A stretch of DNA of 56,822 bases from Clostridia bacterium (GTDB lineage: Bacteria > Bacillota > Clostridia > Monoglobales > Monoglobaceae), in NCBI GenBank assembly GCA_017409575.1, contig JAFQSM010000059.1, positions 1 through 56,822 on the forward strand, in the 5' to 3' direction. Below the pieces are notes generated by a model. That model saw nothing but the letters and a program-made list of their open reading frames with translations, did not search any database and was not told the origin of the DNA. Made by a program: the position numbers and the translations under genes. This document shows, one piece after another, positions 1-9,122 of this stretch (position 1 is the stretch's first letter; the number at the start of each line of letters is the position of its first letter).

Positions 1-43
1 AAATGGAAAGAAAAGTTATACAGAAAGAAAGGAGCAAAGAACG

Positions 44-829
44 ATGAAAAATATGCAAAAACTTGATGTAACAAAATTAAAGGAATTTGAGAACCATCCT
101 TACAAGGTAAAGCACGATGATGAAATGGAACTGCTGATTGAGAGCATAAAGGAACATGGAATTTTATCTCCAATCATCGCAAGACCGCTTGAAAATGATG
201 AATACGAAATAATCTCAGGACACAGAAGATTGTTTGCAAGTAAACGAGCAGGACTTACAGAAGTTCCTGCCCTTGTTGTTGAAATGGACAGAGATAATGC
301 GGCAATAGCTCTTGTTGACAGTAATCTGCACAGAGATAACATTTCGCCAAGCGAAAAAGCCTTCGCTTATAAATTGAAGATGGAGGCTATGAGCAGACAA
401 GGATATAGGTCAGATTTAACTTCGGGACAAGTTGTCCCGAAGTCAGATGACAACAGAACATCTGCTGAAATTGGTGAAGCGTATGGTGAAAGCTACAAGA
501 CGGTTCAAAGATATATTCGTCTTACAAATCTACATCCGAAACTATTAGAATATGTGGACGAAGGGCGAATTGCTTTCACTCCGGCGGTTGAGCTTTCATA
601 CCTTAATGACATTGAACAAATGGACTTGATACAGACCATTGAGAGCGAGGATTGTACACCGTCATTATCTCAGGCGGTGCGTATGAAAAAGCTAAGTCAG
701 GCAGGAGAGCTTGACGATGATAAAATCTTTGAGATTATGTCGGAGGAAAAAGCAAATCAAAAGGAACGAATTAAAATCCCGACAGAGCGTGTAAGAAAGT
801 TCTTTCCAAAGAATTATACAAATTCTTAG
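44..829 (+). CDS. ParB/Spo0J-like protein of a mobile element, shortened by an in-frame amber codon
   Basis: The 261-residue product has the ParB N-terminal nuclease-like domain (about residues 5-105, with the GHRR motif) followed by a helix-turn-helix region (about 140-190, YKTVQRYIRLTNLHP). It lies with a TnpW-like gene and a large serine recombinase, so it is read as the partition or regulatory ParB of an integrative element, not the chromosomal Spo0J. An AAAGGAG site lies 5' of the ATG. The reading frame continues after the TAG at 827-829 for 23 more sense codons to a TAA at 899-901. That extension is basic (KRKQRQQ) and resembles the usual end of such proteins, so the TAG probably arose by mutation, for example CAG to TAG. 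A 25-bp palindrome lies inside the gene at 419-443. Family assignment is firm; the role is inferred. Confidence 0.8.
   Translation: MKNMQKLDVTKLKEFENHPYKVKHDDEMELLIESIKEHGILSPIIARPLENDEYEIISGHRRLFASKRAGLTEVPALVVEMDRDNAAIALVDSNLHRDNISPSEKAFAYKLKMEAMSRQGYRSDLTSGQVVPKSDDNRTSAEIGEAYGESYKTVQRYIRLTNLHPKLLEYVDEGRIAFTPAVELSYLNDIEQMDLIQTIESEDCTPSLSQAVRMKKLSQAGELDDDKIFEIMSEEKANQKERIKIPTERVRKFFPKNYTNS
419..443. repeat. Near-perfect 25-bp palindrome inside the parB-like gene
   Basis: Arms ACTTCGGGACAA (419-430) and TTGTCCCGAAGT (432-443) are perfect 12-bp reverse complements around one base. It encodes the GQVVPK stretch between the nuclease-like domain and the HTH. It could act as a protein-binding site or an mRNA hairpin, or be a coincidence of codon choice; the sequence alone does not decide. 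Confidence 0.6.
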
Positions 830-912
830 ATTGAAGATGAAATTGTAAGGCTTTGCGAAGCTCATTACAAACGCAAACAACGGCAACAGCCTGAAAGGTA
901 AGGTGAAGTTAT

Positions 913-1095
913 ATGTTAAAACAAGTAAACATTCCTATTGAAGTCTTAACTCCAACCTTTGATAAAGACAACCTGAATTTTGAAATCAAAATCGGTGGCA
1001 CAACATACGAGGTACATTCCCATTTTAATATCGAAGGCAAGCAAAGCGTATTGGAGCAATTTAAAAACATTATTTTATCAGAAAATCTAATTTAG
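913..1095 (+). CDS. TnpW-like small transposon protein
   Basis: A 60-residue protein with the core IGGTTYEVHSHFN, which matches the conserved motif of the transposon-encoded TnpW family found beside large serine recombinases in Clostridia elements. It has a good ribosome binding site (AAGGTGAAG) and sits between the parB-like gene and the recombinase. The biochemical role of TnpW is not established to my knowledge. Its position suggests an accessory or regulatory role in excision, but that is inference. The assignment rests on one short motif plus context. Confidence 0.65.
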   Translation: MLKQVNIPIEVLTPTFDKDNLNFEIKIGGTTYEVHSHFNIEGKQSVLEQFKNIILSENLI

Positions 1096-1101
1096 TATAT
1101 T

Positions 1102-1161
1102 CGACAATTTTTATCGGGCATAGTAAAATCATTTCAAATCCTTTGCTATGCCCGGTTGTCG
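1102..1161. promoter_or_regulatory. Long two-part hairpin upstream of the serine recombinase
   Basis: CGACAA (1102-1107) pairs with TTGTCG (1156-1161), and CGGGCATAG (1115-1123) pairs with CTATGCCCG (1146-1154). All pairs are Watson-Crick. The structure ends just before the recombinase ribosome binding site (GGAAGGAG), so it could control recombinase expression by attenuation or protein binding. There is no T tract for a classical terminator. Confidence 0.5.
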
Positions 1162-1175
1162 GGAAGGAGAAATGA

Positions 1176-2870
<1,695 letters not shown>

Positions 2871-2880
2871 CAAGGAAAAT

Positions 2881-2910
2881 GGAGTAGTTCCTTGATTTTG
2901 GAACTACTCC
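2881..2910. repeat. Perfect 11-bp hairpin at the right end of the mobile element
   Basis: GGAGTAGTTCC and GGAACTACTCC flank an 8-base loop ten bases after the recombinase stop. No run of T follows, so a classical terminator is doubtful. It lies where the element should meet the chromosome, before the symporter promoter at 2986. I could not define the exact element boundary. Confidence 0.5.
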
Positions 2911-2985
2911 ATAAAAAACTTCCTTATGTGGCTGTCGCTAAAGAGAAACACTTTTTATGTTTTTCGACAAATTTCAAAAAAGGTG

Positions 2986-3013
2986 TTGACAATATATTTT
3001 TTTTGTGTATAAT
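2986..3013 (+). promoter_or_regulatory. Sigma-A promoter of the riboswitch-symporter unit
   Basis: TTGACA (2986-2991), 16-bp spacer, TATAAT (3008-3013). Both hexamers are perfect consensus. The predicted start lies about 40 bases before the glycine aptamer. Confidence 0.85.
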
Positions 3014-3063
3014 AAACTTTATAAATCTTGTGAAGCCTTTGGAATTTTTTAAGACCGAAGGTG

Positions 3064-3154
3064 GAGGAGACTCCGGAGAATCTCTTTTTAGAGTGCCGAA
3101 GGTGCAAGGCTCAAATTTTTTGGGCTGAATCTCTCAGGCAAAAGGACGGAGCAG
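3064..3154 (+). promoter_or_regulatory. Glycine riboswitch aptamer (gcvT class, apparently single)
   Basis: The conserved features of the glycine aptamer are present in order: GGAGAATCTC..., the core GCCGAAGGTGCAAGGC, a variable stem (GGCTC...GGGCT), then the hallmark GAATCTCTCAGGCAAAAGGA. Only one full aptamer is seen. The upstream GACCGAAGGTGG may be remnant or linker. It precedes a Na+/alanine-glycine symporter, the commonest transport target of singlet glycine riboswitches. The terminator at 3201-3232 is the likely expression platform. Confidence 0.92.
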
Positions 3155-3200
3155 ACAAATCTTTAATTTGTATTTTATTATGTCTGTGTGTCATTTCCGG

Positions 3201-3232
3201 AGCTGCCAAACAAGGCGGCTTATTTTATTTTT
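3201..3232 (+). terminator. Probable riboswitch-controlled terminator
   Basis: AGCTGCC (3201-3207) pairs with GGCGGCT (3214-3220, one G-U pair), followed by TATTTTATTTTT, directly before the AAGGAGG ribosome binding site of the symporter. The preceding GGAGCAGACA segment can pair with TGTCTG at 3181-3186, which offers an alternative fold. Whether glycine turns expression on or off cannot be read directly; for a transporter, off is the more likely sense (inference). Confidence 0.6.
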
Positions 3233-3246
3233 AAGGAGGCATTTTT

Positions 3247-4668
3247 ATGCAGGAAACATTGTTAAACATTGTGGCAAAAGCCAACGCATACCTTTCGGAT
3301 TACATCTTGATTATCCTTTTGGTAGGAACAGGTTTGTTCTTCTCAATCAAGACTCGTTTTGTTCAGGTAAGATGCTTTGGCGAAGGTATGAAATCGGTAT
3401 TTGGAAACTTCAAGCTTTCCGGTGGCAAGCAGGAAAGCGGTCTTTCATCGTTCCAGGCACTTGCAACCGCTATTGCGGCGCAGGTTGGAACAGGTAACAT
3501 CGTGGGTGCTTCGGGCGCTATTCTGATTGGTGGTCCCGGTGCAATATTCTGGATGTGGGTTATCGCATTTTTGGGCATGGCTACAATTTATGCCGAAGCA
3601 GTTCTTGCTCAGGAAACAAGAATCAAAGATGAAAACGGCGAAATTCACGGCGGACCTGTTTATTACATAAAGAAGGCATTCCCCAACGGCTTTGGTACAT
3701 TCCTTTCGGTATTCTTCGCAATCGCAAGTATACTTGCTCTTGGTTTTATGGGCAGCATGGTACAGACAAACTCGATTGCAGAATCGTGCAACAATGCGTT
3801 TGGCGTTGAAGGCTGGATTGTGGGTGTTATTATAGCAATTATTTCAGTTATAATCTTCATCGGCGGTGTACAGAGACTTGCGTCGGTTACTGAAAAACTG
3901 GTACCCATTATGGCTTCTCTTTTCTTAATTGGTGGACTTGTTGTACTTGCTGTTCGTATCAAATACATCCCCGAGACATTTGGTATGATATTCAAGTATG
4001 CATTCACTCCCTCGGCTCTTATAGGTGGTGGAATCGGTTATGCACTTAAAACTGCAATCAGCCAGGGTGCAAAGAGAGGTCTTTTCTCGAATGAAGCAGG
4101 TATGGGTTCAACTCCGCATGCTCATGCAATGGCAAATGTAAAGAAACCTCACGATCAGGGTGTTGTAGCTATGGCAGGTGTATTTATTGATACATTTGTT
4201 GTTCTTACAATGACAGCTCTTGTTGTTATCTCTTGCCTCTATGCAGGCGACGGTATTCTTGCAGGTCTTTCGGGTGATGCATATCTGGCTGCAACTTCGG
4301 GCGCAGATGCTGTTGTTACAAAGACTACTGCGATGCAGACAGCAGTTTCTATGGCAATTCCTTTTGGAAACTTTGGTAGTATCTTTGTTGCTATTTGTCT
4401 TTTGTTCTTTGCTTACTCGACGGTTTTGAGCTGGAATTTCTTTGGAAAACTTAATGTTCAGTATCTTTTTAAAAACAACAAGATTGCTGTTACCATATAT
4501 TCTTTGGTTGCGATTGCGTTTATATTTATGGGAACGCTTCTGTCAAACGATTTGGTTTGGGAGCTTACAGACTTCTTTAACTACCTGATGGTAATTCCCA
4601 ACGTTATTGCGCTTAATGCTCTTTATAAATTGGTAGCAAAAGCTGCAAGAAATAAAGAAGATAAATAA
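3247..4668 (+). CDS. Sodium:alanine/glycine symporter (AGCS family)
   Basis: A 473-residue polytopic membrane protein of the AGCS family that imports alanine and/or glycine with Na+. Seen: hydrophobic segments through most of the length, the N-terminal family signature around residues 75-100 (QVGTGNIVGASGAI), and the GLFSNEAGMGS motif typical of AGCS transporters. Length is normal. AAGGAGG lies 7 bases before the ATG. The upstream glycine riboswitch points to glycine as a physiological substrate. It ends with its own strong terminator and so forms a single-gene unit between the mobile element and the GRM locus. Confidence 0.93.
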   Translation: MQETLLNIVAKANAYLSDYILIILLVGTGLFFSIKTRFVQVRCFGEGMKSVFGNFKLSGGKQESGLSSFQALATAIAAQVGTGNIVGASGAILIGGPGAIFWMWVIAFLGMATIYAEAVLAQETRIKDENGEIHGGPVYYIKKAFPNGFGTFLSVFFAIASILALGFMGSMVQTNSIAESCNNAFGVEGWIVGVIIAIISVIIFIGGVQRLASVTEKLVPIMASLFLIGGLVVLAVRIKYIPETFGMIFKYAFTPSALIGGGIGYALKTAISQGAKRGLFSNEAGMGSTPHAHAMANVKKPHDQGVVAMAGVFIDTFVVLTMTALVVISCLYAGDGILAGLSGDAYLAATSGADAVVTKTTAMQTAVSMAIPFGNFGSIFVAICLLFFAYSTVLSWNFFGKLNVQYLFKNNKIAVTIYSLVAIAFIFMGTLLSNDLVWELTDFFNYLMVIPNVIALNALYKLVAKAARNKEDK

Positions 4669-4680
4669 TTTTTGAAACCA

Positions 4681-4718
4681 AAAACAGCCATCCAAAAGCT
4701 TTGGATGGCTGTTTTTTT
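4681..4718 (+). terminator. Rho-independent terminator after the symporter
   Basis: A 13-bp stem (ACAGCCATCCAAA with TTTGGATGGCTGT) followed by TTTTTT. Confidence 0.9.
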
Positions 4719-4779
4719 GTGCTTTTTGTCAAAAAATTTTTGTTTTTCATAAATTTCTCTTTTTTTTTCTGTGTTTCTA

Positions 4780-4808
4780 TTGACAATTTTTTTGTTTTGT
4801 TGTATGAT
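4780..4808 (+). promoter_or_regulatory. Promoter of the GRM microcompartment operon
   Basis: TTGACA (4780-4785), 17-bp spacer, TATGAT (4803-4808), 54 bases before the GTG start of the glycyl radical enzyme. The spacer is very T-rich. Confidence 0.8.
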
Positions 4809-4861
4809 GTATATGTTAAATTAGAAAAAGTGTATTTCCATAGAAAGAAGGAGGAATTACA

Positions 4862-7399
4862 GTGGCTAAATTTTATACAGCAGATATACCTGTGTCACCC
4901 CGTATCGAGAAATTGAGAGACGCATTGTTTCAGAAAATGCCCGAAATCGAGGCTGACCGTGCAGTTATATTGACTGAAAGCTATAAAGAAACAGAAGGGC
5001 TTCCTATGATTTCAAGAAGGGCTAAGGCTTTCCGCGCTCTTATGGAGAAACTTCCTGTTACAATCAGAGACAACGAACTTATCGTCGGCAGCTCAGCTAA
5101 AAAGGCAAGAGGCTGTCAGATGTTCCCTGAGTTTTCGTGTGAGTGGGTGGAGGACGAACTTGAAACTGTTTCAACAAGATCGGCTGACCCGTTCTATTTG
5201 GCAGACGACACAAAGGCTACATTGAAAGAAGTTTTCAAGTACTGGAAGGGCAAGACAACAAGTGACCTTGCAACTTCGTATATGAAGCCCGAAACTCTTG
5301 ACGCAATAAAACACAACATCTTTACACCGGGCAACTATTTTTATAATGGTGTAGGACATGTGACCGTAAATTACGGCGAGGTTTTGGAGATTGGCTTTGG
5401 AGGCATCATCAAAAAAGCAAAGGCAGAGCTTGAAAAAGTAGATTTGAGAGACGCAAATGCTTCGCAGAAGCGCATCTTCCTTGAAGCAATAATTGAAACT
5501 TTTGAAGCCGGAATTACATATGCAAAAAGATATTCAGAACTTGCATCTTCGATGGCACAAAAATGTACCGACCCTCAAAGACGCGAAGAACTTCTGACAA
5601 TTGCAAAGAACTGTGCAAGAGTTCCTGAAAACGGAGCAGAGTCATTTTATGAAGCGTGTCAGTCGTTCTGGTTTGTTCAGCTTCTTATCCAGACCGAATC
5701 AAACGGACACTCGATTTCACCGGGACGTTTTGATGTTTATATGTATCCTTACTTCAAAAAGGATCTTGACAAAGGCATAATCACCCGCGAATCTGCGCAG
5801 GAACTTGTGGACTGTGTATGGGTTAAACTCAACGACCTCAACAAGTGCCGTGACGCTGCATCTGCCGAAGGCTTTGCAGGATACAGCATGTTCCAGAACC
5901 TGGTTGTTGGCGGACAGGATAAAAACGGCGAGGATACCACAAACGATATGTCGTTTATGTGTATAAACGCATCAATGAATACAAAGCTTCCGCAGCCATC
6001 GCTTTCGATGCGTGTGTGGAACAAAACTCCTCACGAACTTTTAATCAAAGCAGCAAGACTTACCCGTACAGGTTGCGGACTTCCTGCTTATTACAATGAC
6101 GAAGTTATCATCCCGGCACTTATAAGCCGCGGACTCACTCTTGAAGATGCCAGACAGTACAACATCATCGGTTGTGTTGAGCCTCAGAAGTCAGGCAAGA
6201 CAGACGGTTGGCACGACGCTGCATTCTTTAATATGTGCAGACCCCTTGAACTTGTTTTCTCAAACGGTGTTGACGAGGGCAAACAGATAAGCGTAAAGAC
6301 CGGCGAAGTTGAAAATATGAAGACCTTCGACGACTTTTATGGCGCATACAAAGAACAGATGAACTACATGATATCGCTTATGGCTGATGCTGACAATGCG
6401 ATTGACCTGGCACATATGCAAAGATGTCCTTTGCCGTTCCTTTCGGGTATGATTGAAGATTGTATAGGAAAGGGCAAGAGCGTTCAGGAGGGTGGAGCTG
6501 TTTACAACTTCACAGGTCCTCAGGGATTTGGTATTTCCAACGTGGCAGACGGACTTTATGCAATCAAGCAGCTGGTATTTGACGAAGGAAAGTTCACACT
6601 TTCAGAGCTTAAAGCGGCTCTTGAAAACAACTTCGGCAAAGACATGGCAAACAATGAAGAAGTAAAGAACATAACAGTAGGTCTTGTAAAGGCTTTGGCA
6701 GAAAAGGGAGTAAATGTCTCCAAAGAACAGATTGCGGACATTTATCAGAATGTAGTTGCTAAAAGCGGCGGAATCATAAGCGACGGCGGCGGAAGATATC
6801 AGGAAATTCTTAAGATGATTGAAGAAGTTCCCAAGTTTGGTAACGATATAGCTGAAGTTGATGCTTTTGCAAGAGATGTTGCTTATACCTATACAAAACC
6901 TGTAGAACAGTACAAAAACCCCAGGGGCGGTATTTTCCATGCAGGACTTTATCCTGTTTCGGCAAATGTTCCGCTGGGTGCACAGACTGGGGCAACCCCT
7001 GACGGAAGATATGCAAAAACACCTGTGGCTGACGGCGTATCGCCTGCAGCGGGCAGAGATGTAAACGGTCCGACAGCTTCGGCCAACTCGGTTGCAAAGC
7101 TTGACCACTTTATTGCATCAAACGGAACATTGTTTAATATGAAGTTCCATCCGTCGGCACTTGAAGGTACATCGGGACTCGAAAGCTTTGTGGCACTCCT
7201 CAGAGGTTACTTTGACCAAAAGGGTATGCATGTACAGTTCAATGTTGTAAGCCGCGAAACTCTTCGCGATGCACAGCTTCATCCCGAAAACTACAAGAAC
7301 CTGATTGTAAGAGTTGCGGGATACAGTGCTTTGTTTACAACTCTTTCGAAATCGCTTCAGGATGACATAATTGAGAGAACTGAACAAAAAGGAATTTAA
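4862..7399 (+). CDS. Glycyl radical enzyme, B12-independent diol (1,2-propanediol/glycerol) dehydratase type
   Basis: An 845-residue glycyl radical enzyme, signature enzyme of the microcompartment. The radical site is Gly820 in RVAGYSALF and the thiyl-radical Cys is Cys438 in GCVEP. Residues characteristic of diol dehydratases are placed as in the Clostridium butyricum B12-independent glycerol dehydratase: His166 (GVGH), His283-Ser284 (NGHSIS), Glu440 and Asp452 (14 residues after the Cys). This argues for vicinal-diol dehydration rather than choline cleavage or formate lyase. With the aldolase downstream, 1,2-propanediol is the likely substrate and propionaldehyde the product. The start is GTG after AAGGAGGAATTACA. 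Unlike five other cargo proteins here it has no evident encapsulation tag. Substrate choice between propanediol and glycerol is inferred. Confidence 0.92.
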   Translation: MAKFYTADIPVSPRIEKLRDALFQKMPEIEADRAVILTESYKETEGLPMISRRAKAFRALMEKLPVTIRDNELIVGSSAKKARGCQMFPEFSCEWVEDELETVSTRSADPFYLADDTKATLKEVFKYWKGKTTSDLATSYMKPETLDAIKHNIFTPGNYFYNGVGHVTVNYGEVLEIGFGGIIKKAKAELEKVDLRDANASQKRIFLEAIIETFEAGITYAKRYSELASSMAQKCTDPQRREELLTIAKNCARVPENGAESFYEACQSFWFVQLLIQTESNGHSISPGRFDVYMYPYFKKDLDKGIITRESAQELVDCVWVKLNDLNKCRDAASAEGFAGYSMFQNLVVGGQDKNGEDTTNDMSFMCINASMNTKLPQPSLSMRVWNKTPHELLIKAARLTRTGCGLPAYYNDEVIIPALISRGLTLEDARQYNIIGCVEPQKSGKTDGWHDAAFFNMCRPLELVFSNGVDEGKQISVKTGEVENMKTFDDFYGAYKEQMNYMISLMADADNAIDLAHMQRCPLPFLSGMIEDCIGKGKSVQEGGAVYNFTGPQGFGISNVADGLYAIKQLVFDEGKFTLSELKAALENNFGKDMANNEEVKNITVGLVKALAEKGVNVSKEQIADIYQNVVAKSGGIISDGGGRYQEILKMIEEVPKFGNDIAEVDAFARDVAYTYTKPVEQYKNPRGGIFHAGLYPVSANVPLGAQTGATPDGRYAKTPVADGVSPAAGRDVNGPTASANSVAKLDHFIASNGTLFNMKFHPSALEGTSGLESFVALLRGYFDQKGMHVQFNVVSRETLRDAQLHPENYKNLIVRVAGYSALFTTLSKSLQDDIIERTEQKGI

Positions 7400-7401
7400 T
7401 T

Positions 7402-8190
7402 ATGAACGATTACTTAAATACAAAAGGACGGATTTTTGATGTTCAAAAATTTTCCGTTCACGACGGACCGGGTGTTCGTACGATAATTTTCTTAAAAGGT
7501 TGTTTCCTTCGTTGCCGTTGGTGTTGCAATCCCGAGTCTCAGCGTCATGAGATTGAGACAATGACAATGAACGGCAAAGAAAAGATTGTGGGCAGAGATG
7601 TCACAGTTGCCGAAGTTATGGAAATTATTGAGCAGGACCGTATTTATTACAGACGCAGCGGAGGGGGAGTTACCCTTTCGGGCGGTGAGTGTCTGGCTCA
7701 GCCTGATTTTGCGGCAGCAATACTTCGCGCGTGTCATGACAGGGGTATAAACACAGCTATTGAGTCGACCGGATTTGCAAGCTTTGACAAAATTGAAAAG
7801 CTGCTTGAAAATCTTGACCTCTATCTGATGGACATAAAACATACCGACAGCCAAAAACACAAAGAATATACAACCCAGCCCAACGAGCTTATTTTGGAAA
7901 ATGCAAGAAAGATTGCAAAAAGTGGTGTAGGGCTTATTATAAGAGTTCCGGTTATACCGGGATTCAACTGCTCGAAAGAAGAAATTGCTTCAATAGCGAA
8001 TTTTGCAAAGTCTTTGGAGACCGTGCGCGAGCTTCACTTGCTTCCTTATCACCGTTTGGGCGAGCCAAAATACGAAGGTCTGGGCAGAGAATATGCAATG
8101 AAGGGTGTTGGCAGCATACCGGCTGAGCATATGGACCTTCTTAAGAAGACAGTAGAAGATACGGGGCTTAAGTGCCAGATAGGAGGATAA
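7402..8190 (+). CDS. Glycyl radical enzyme activating enzyme (radical SAM)
   Basis: A 262-residue radical-SAM activase that generates the glycyl radical on the upstream enzyme, two bases after its stop codon. The [4Fe-4S]/SAM cluster Cys are Cys34, Cys38 and Cys41 (CFLRCRWC), followed by the GGE-type SAM motif (LSGGECLAQP). The ferredoxin-like insert with additional Fe-S clusters, common in activases of dehydratase-type and decarboxylase-type enzymes, is absent. The protein is therefore closer in architecture to the compact pyruvate formate-lyase activase. No encapsulation tag is visible. Confidence 0.93.
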   Translation: MNDYLNTKGRIFDVQKFSVHDGPGVRTIIFLKGCFLRCRWCCNPESQRHEIETMTMNGKEKIVGRDVTVAEVMEIIEQDRIYYRRSGGGVTLSGGECLAQPDFAAAILRACHDRGINTAIESTGFASFDKIEKLLENLDLYLMDIKHTDSQKHKEYTTQPNELILENARKIAKSGVGLIIRVPVIPGFNCSKEEIASIANFAKSLETVRELHLLPYHRLGEPKYEGLGREYAMKGVGSIPAEHMDLLKKTVEDTGLKCQIGG

Positions 8191-8193
8191 CCG

Positions 8194-8562
8194 ATGGCTA
8201 ATTTAGCAGATTTTGATGACAGAATGAGAATAATCCAGGAACTTGTCCCCGGTAAGCAGATTACCCTGGCGCATGTGATAGCAAATCCTGACAAAATTCT
8301 TTACAGAAAACTGGGACTTGACCCCAACCTTGACGAAAGGTCTTCGATAGGAATTGTAACAATGTCGCCGTCCGAGACTGCAATAATTGCAGCAGATATC
8401 GCAATGAAGGCATCGGGAGCAGAGATAGGATTTGTTGACCGTTTCAGCGGTACGCTTATTATGACGGGAACTGTTTCAGAGGTTGAGGCATCACTTCGTG
8501 CGCTTTGTGACTATGCTGAAAATACTCTCAATTTTACAGTGTGCCCGATAACAAGAACCTGA
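8194..8562 (+). CDS. pduU: Circularly permuted BMC-H shell protein (PduU/EutS type)
   Basis: A 122-residue shell protein. The N-terminal segment (about 12-45, RIIQELVPGKQITLAHVIAN) is the hallmark of PduU/EutS. These permuted BMC domains form hexamers with a small beta-barrel cap over the pore. The rest of the BMC fold follows (SPSETAIIAADIAMKASG and so on). It overlaps the next gene at TGATG, implying translational coupling to the PduV-like GTPase, a known functional partner of PduU. Its role as a facet component is inferred from the family. Confidence 0.92.
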   Translation: MANLADFDDRMRIIQELVPGKQITLAHVIANPDKILYRKLGLDPNLDERSSIGIVTMSPSETAIIAADIAMKASGAEIGFVDRFSGTLIMTGTVSEVEASLRALCDYAENTLNFTVCPITRT

Positions 8563-9044
8563 TGCGAAAACTTATTCTGGTGGGCAGAAGCGAAAGCGGA
8601 AAGACCACACTTACTCAGGTTTTAAAAGGCGGAAAACCCAAGTATCACAAGACTCAGTACATAAACTATCACGATGTCATAATTGATACCCCGGGCGAGT
8701 ATGCCGAAAACAAAGAGCTTGCACGGGCTCTTGCACTTTACTCATACGAGGCGGATGTGGTTGGGCTTTTGCTGAGTGCGACCGAACAATATTCACTCTA
8801 CAGTCCGTGTTGTACGGCACAGGCAAACCGCGAGGTTGTGGGAATTGTCACAAAAATAGACCACGAAGATGCAACACCCGAAAGGGCAGAGGCGTGGCTT
8901 CGTCTGGCAGGGTGCGAAAGAGTGTTTTTGGTATCATCTTATACAGGTGAAGGGATAGACGAGTTGCTTTCTTATCTTGAAGAAGATGAAAAACAACAAA
9001 AAAACACAAAAACACAGAAAAAATCACAAAAAGTTATTGACTAA
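8562..9044 (+). CDS. pduV: PduV/EutP-like small GTPase
   Basis: A Ras-like P-loop NTPase of 160 residues. Walker A is GRSESGKT (residues 8-15), with a DTPGE switch and TKID as the base-recognition motif. PduV/EutP proteins associate with microcompartments; in Pdu systems PduV binds PduU and affects compartment movement. I chose ATG 8562, which overlaps the previous stop as TGATG. A GTG at 8541 is possible but lies inside the shell gene and adds no family-typical sequence. The tail (about 145-160) is a Lys/Gln/Thr-rich low-complexity segment, unusual for the family. The last codons overlap the -35 element of an internal promoter. Confidence 0.88.
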   Translation: MRKLILVGRSESGKTTLTQVLKGGKPKYHKTQYINYHDVIIDTPGEYAENKELARALALYSYEADVVGLLLSATEQYSLYSPCCTAQANREVVGIVTKIDHEDATPERAEAWLRLAGCERVFLVSSYTGEGIDELLSYLEEDEKQQKNTKTQKKSQKVID

Positions 9045-9065
9045 TATACTAATATATGATATTAT
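9037..9065 (+). promoter_or_regulatory. Internal promoter within the GRM operon
   Basis: TTGACT (9037-9042), 17-bp spacer, TATTAT (9060-9065), between the pduV-like gene and the aldolase. It would let the aldolase-to-pduL part be transcribed separately from the dehydratase part. The surroundings are AT-rich, so chance is possible, but both hexamers differ from consensus by only one base and the spacing is ideal. Confidence 0.6.
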
Positions 9066-9122
9066 GTATATGGAAACAAAGCAAATTAAAGAAATTTAAA
9101 GATATAAAGGAGAGAAACAACA

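Noticed and set aside
2892..3128. 78-residue reading frame over the symporter leader
   Set aside because: It spans the promoter and glycine aptamer, lacks a ribosome binding site and resembles nothing known.
3168..3497. 109-residue frame overlapping the symporter start
   Set aside because: It covers the riboswitch platform and shadows the symporter in another frame.
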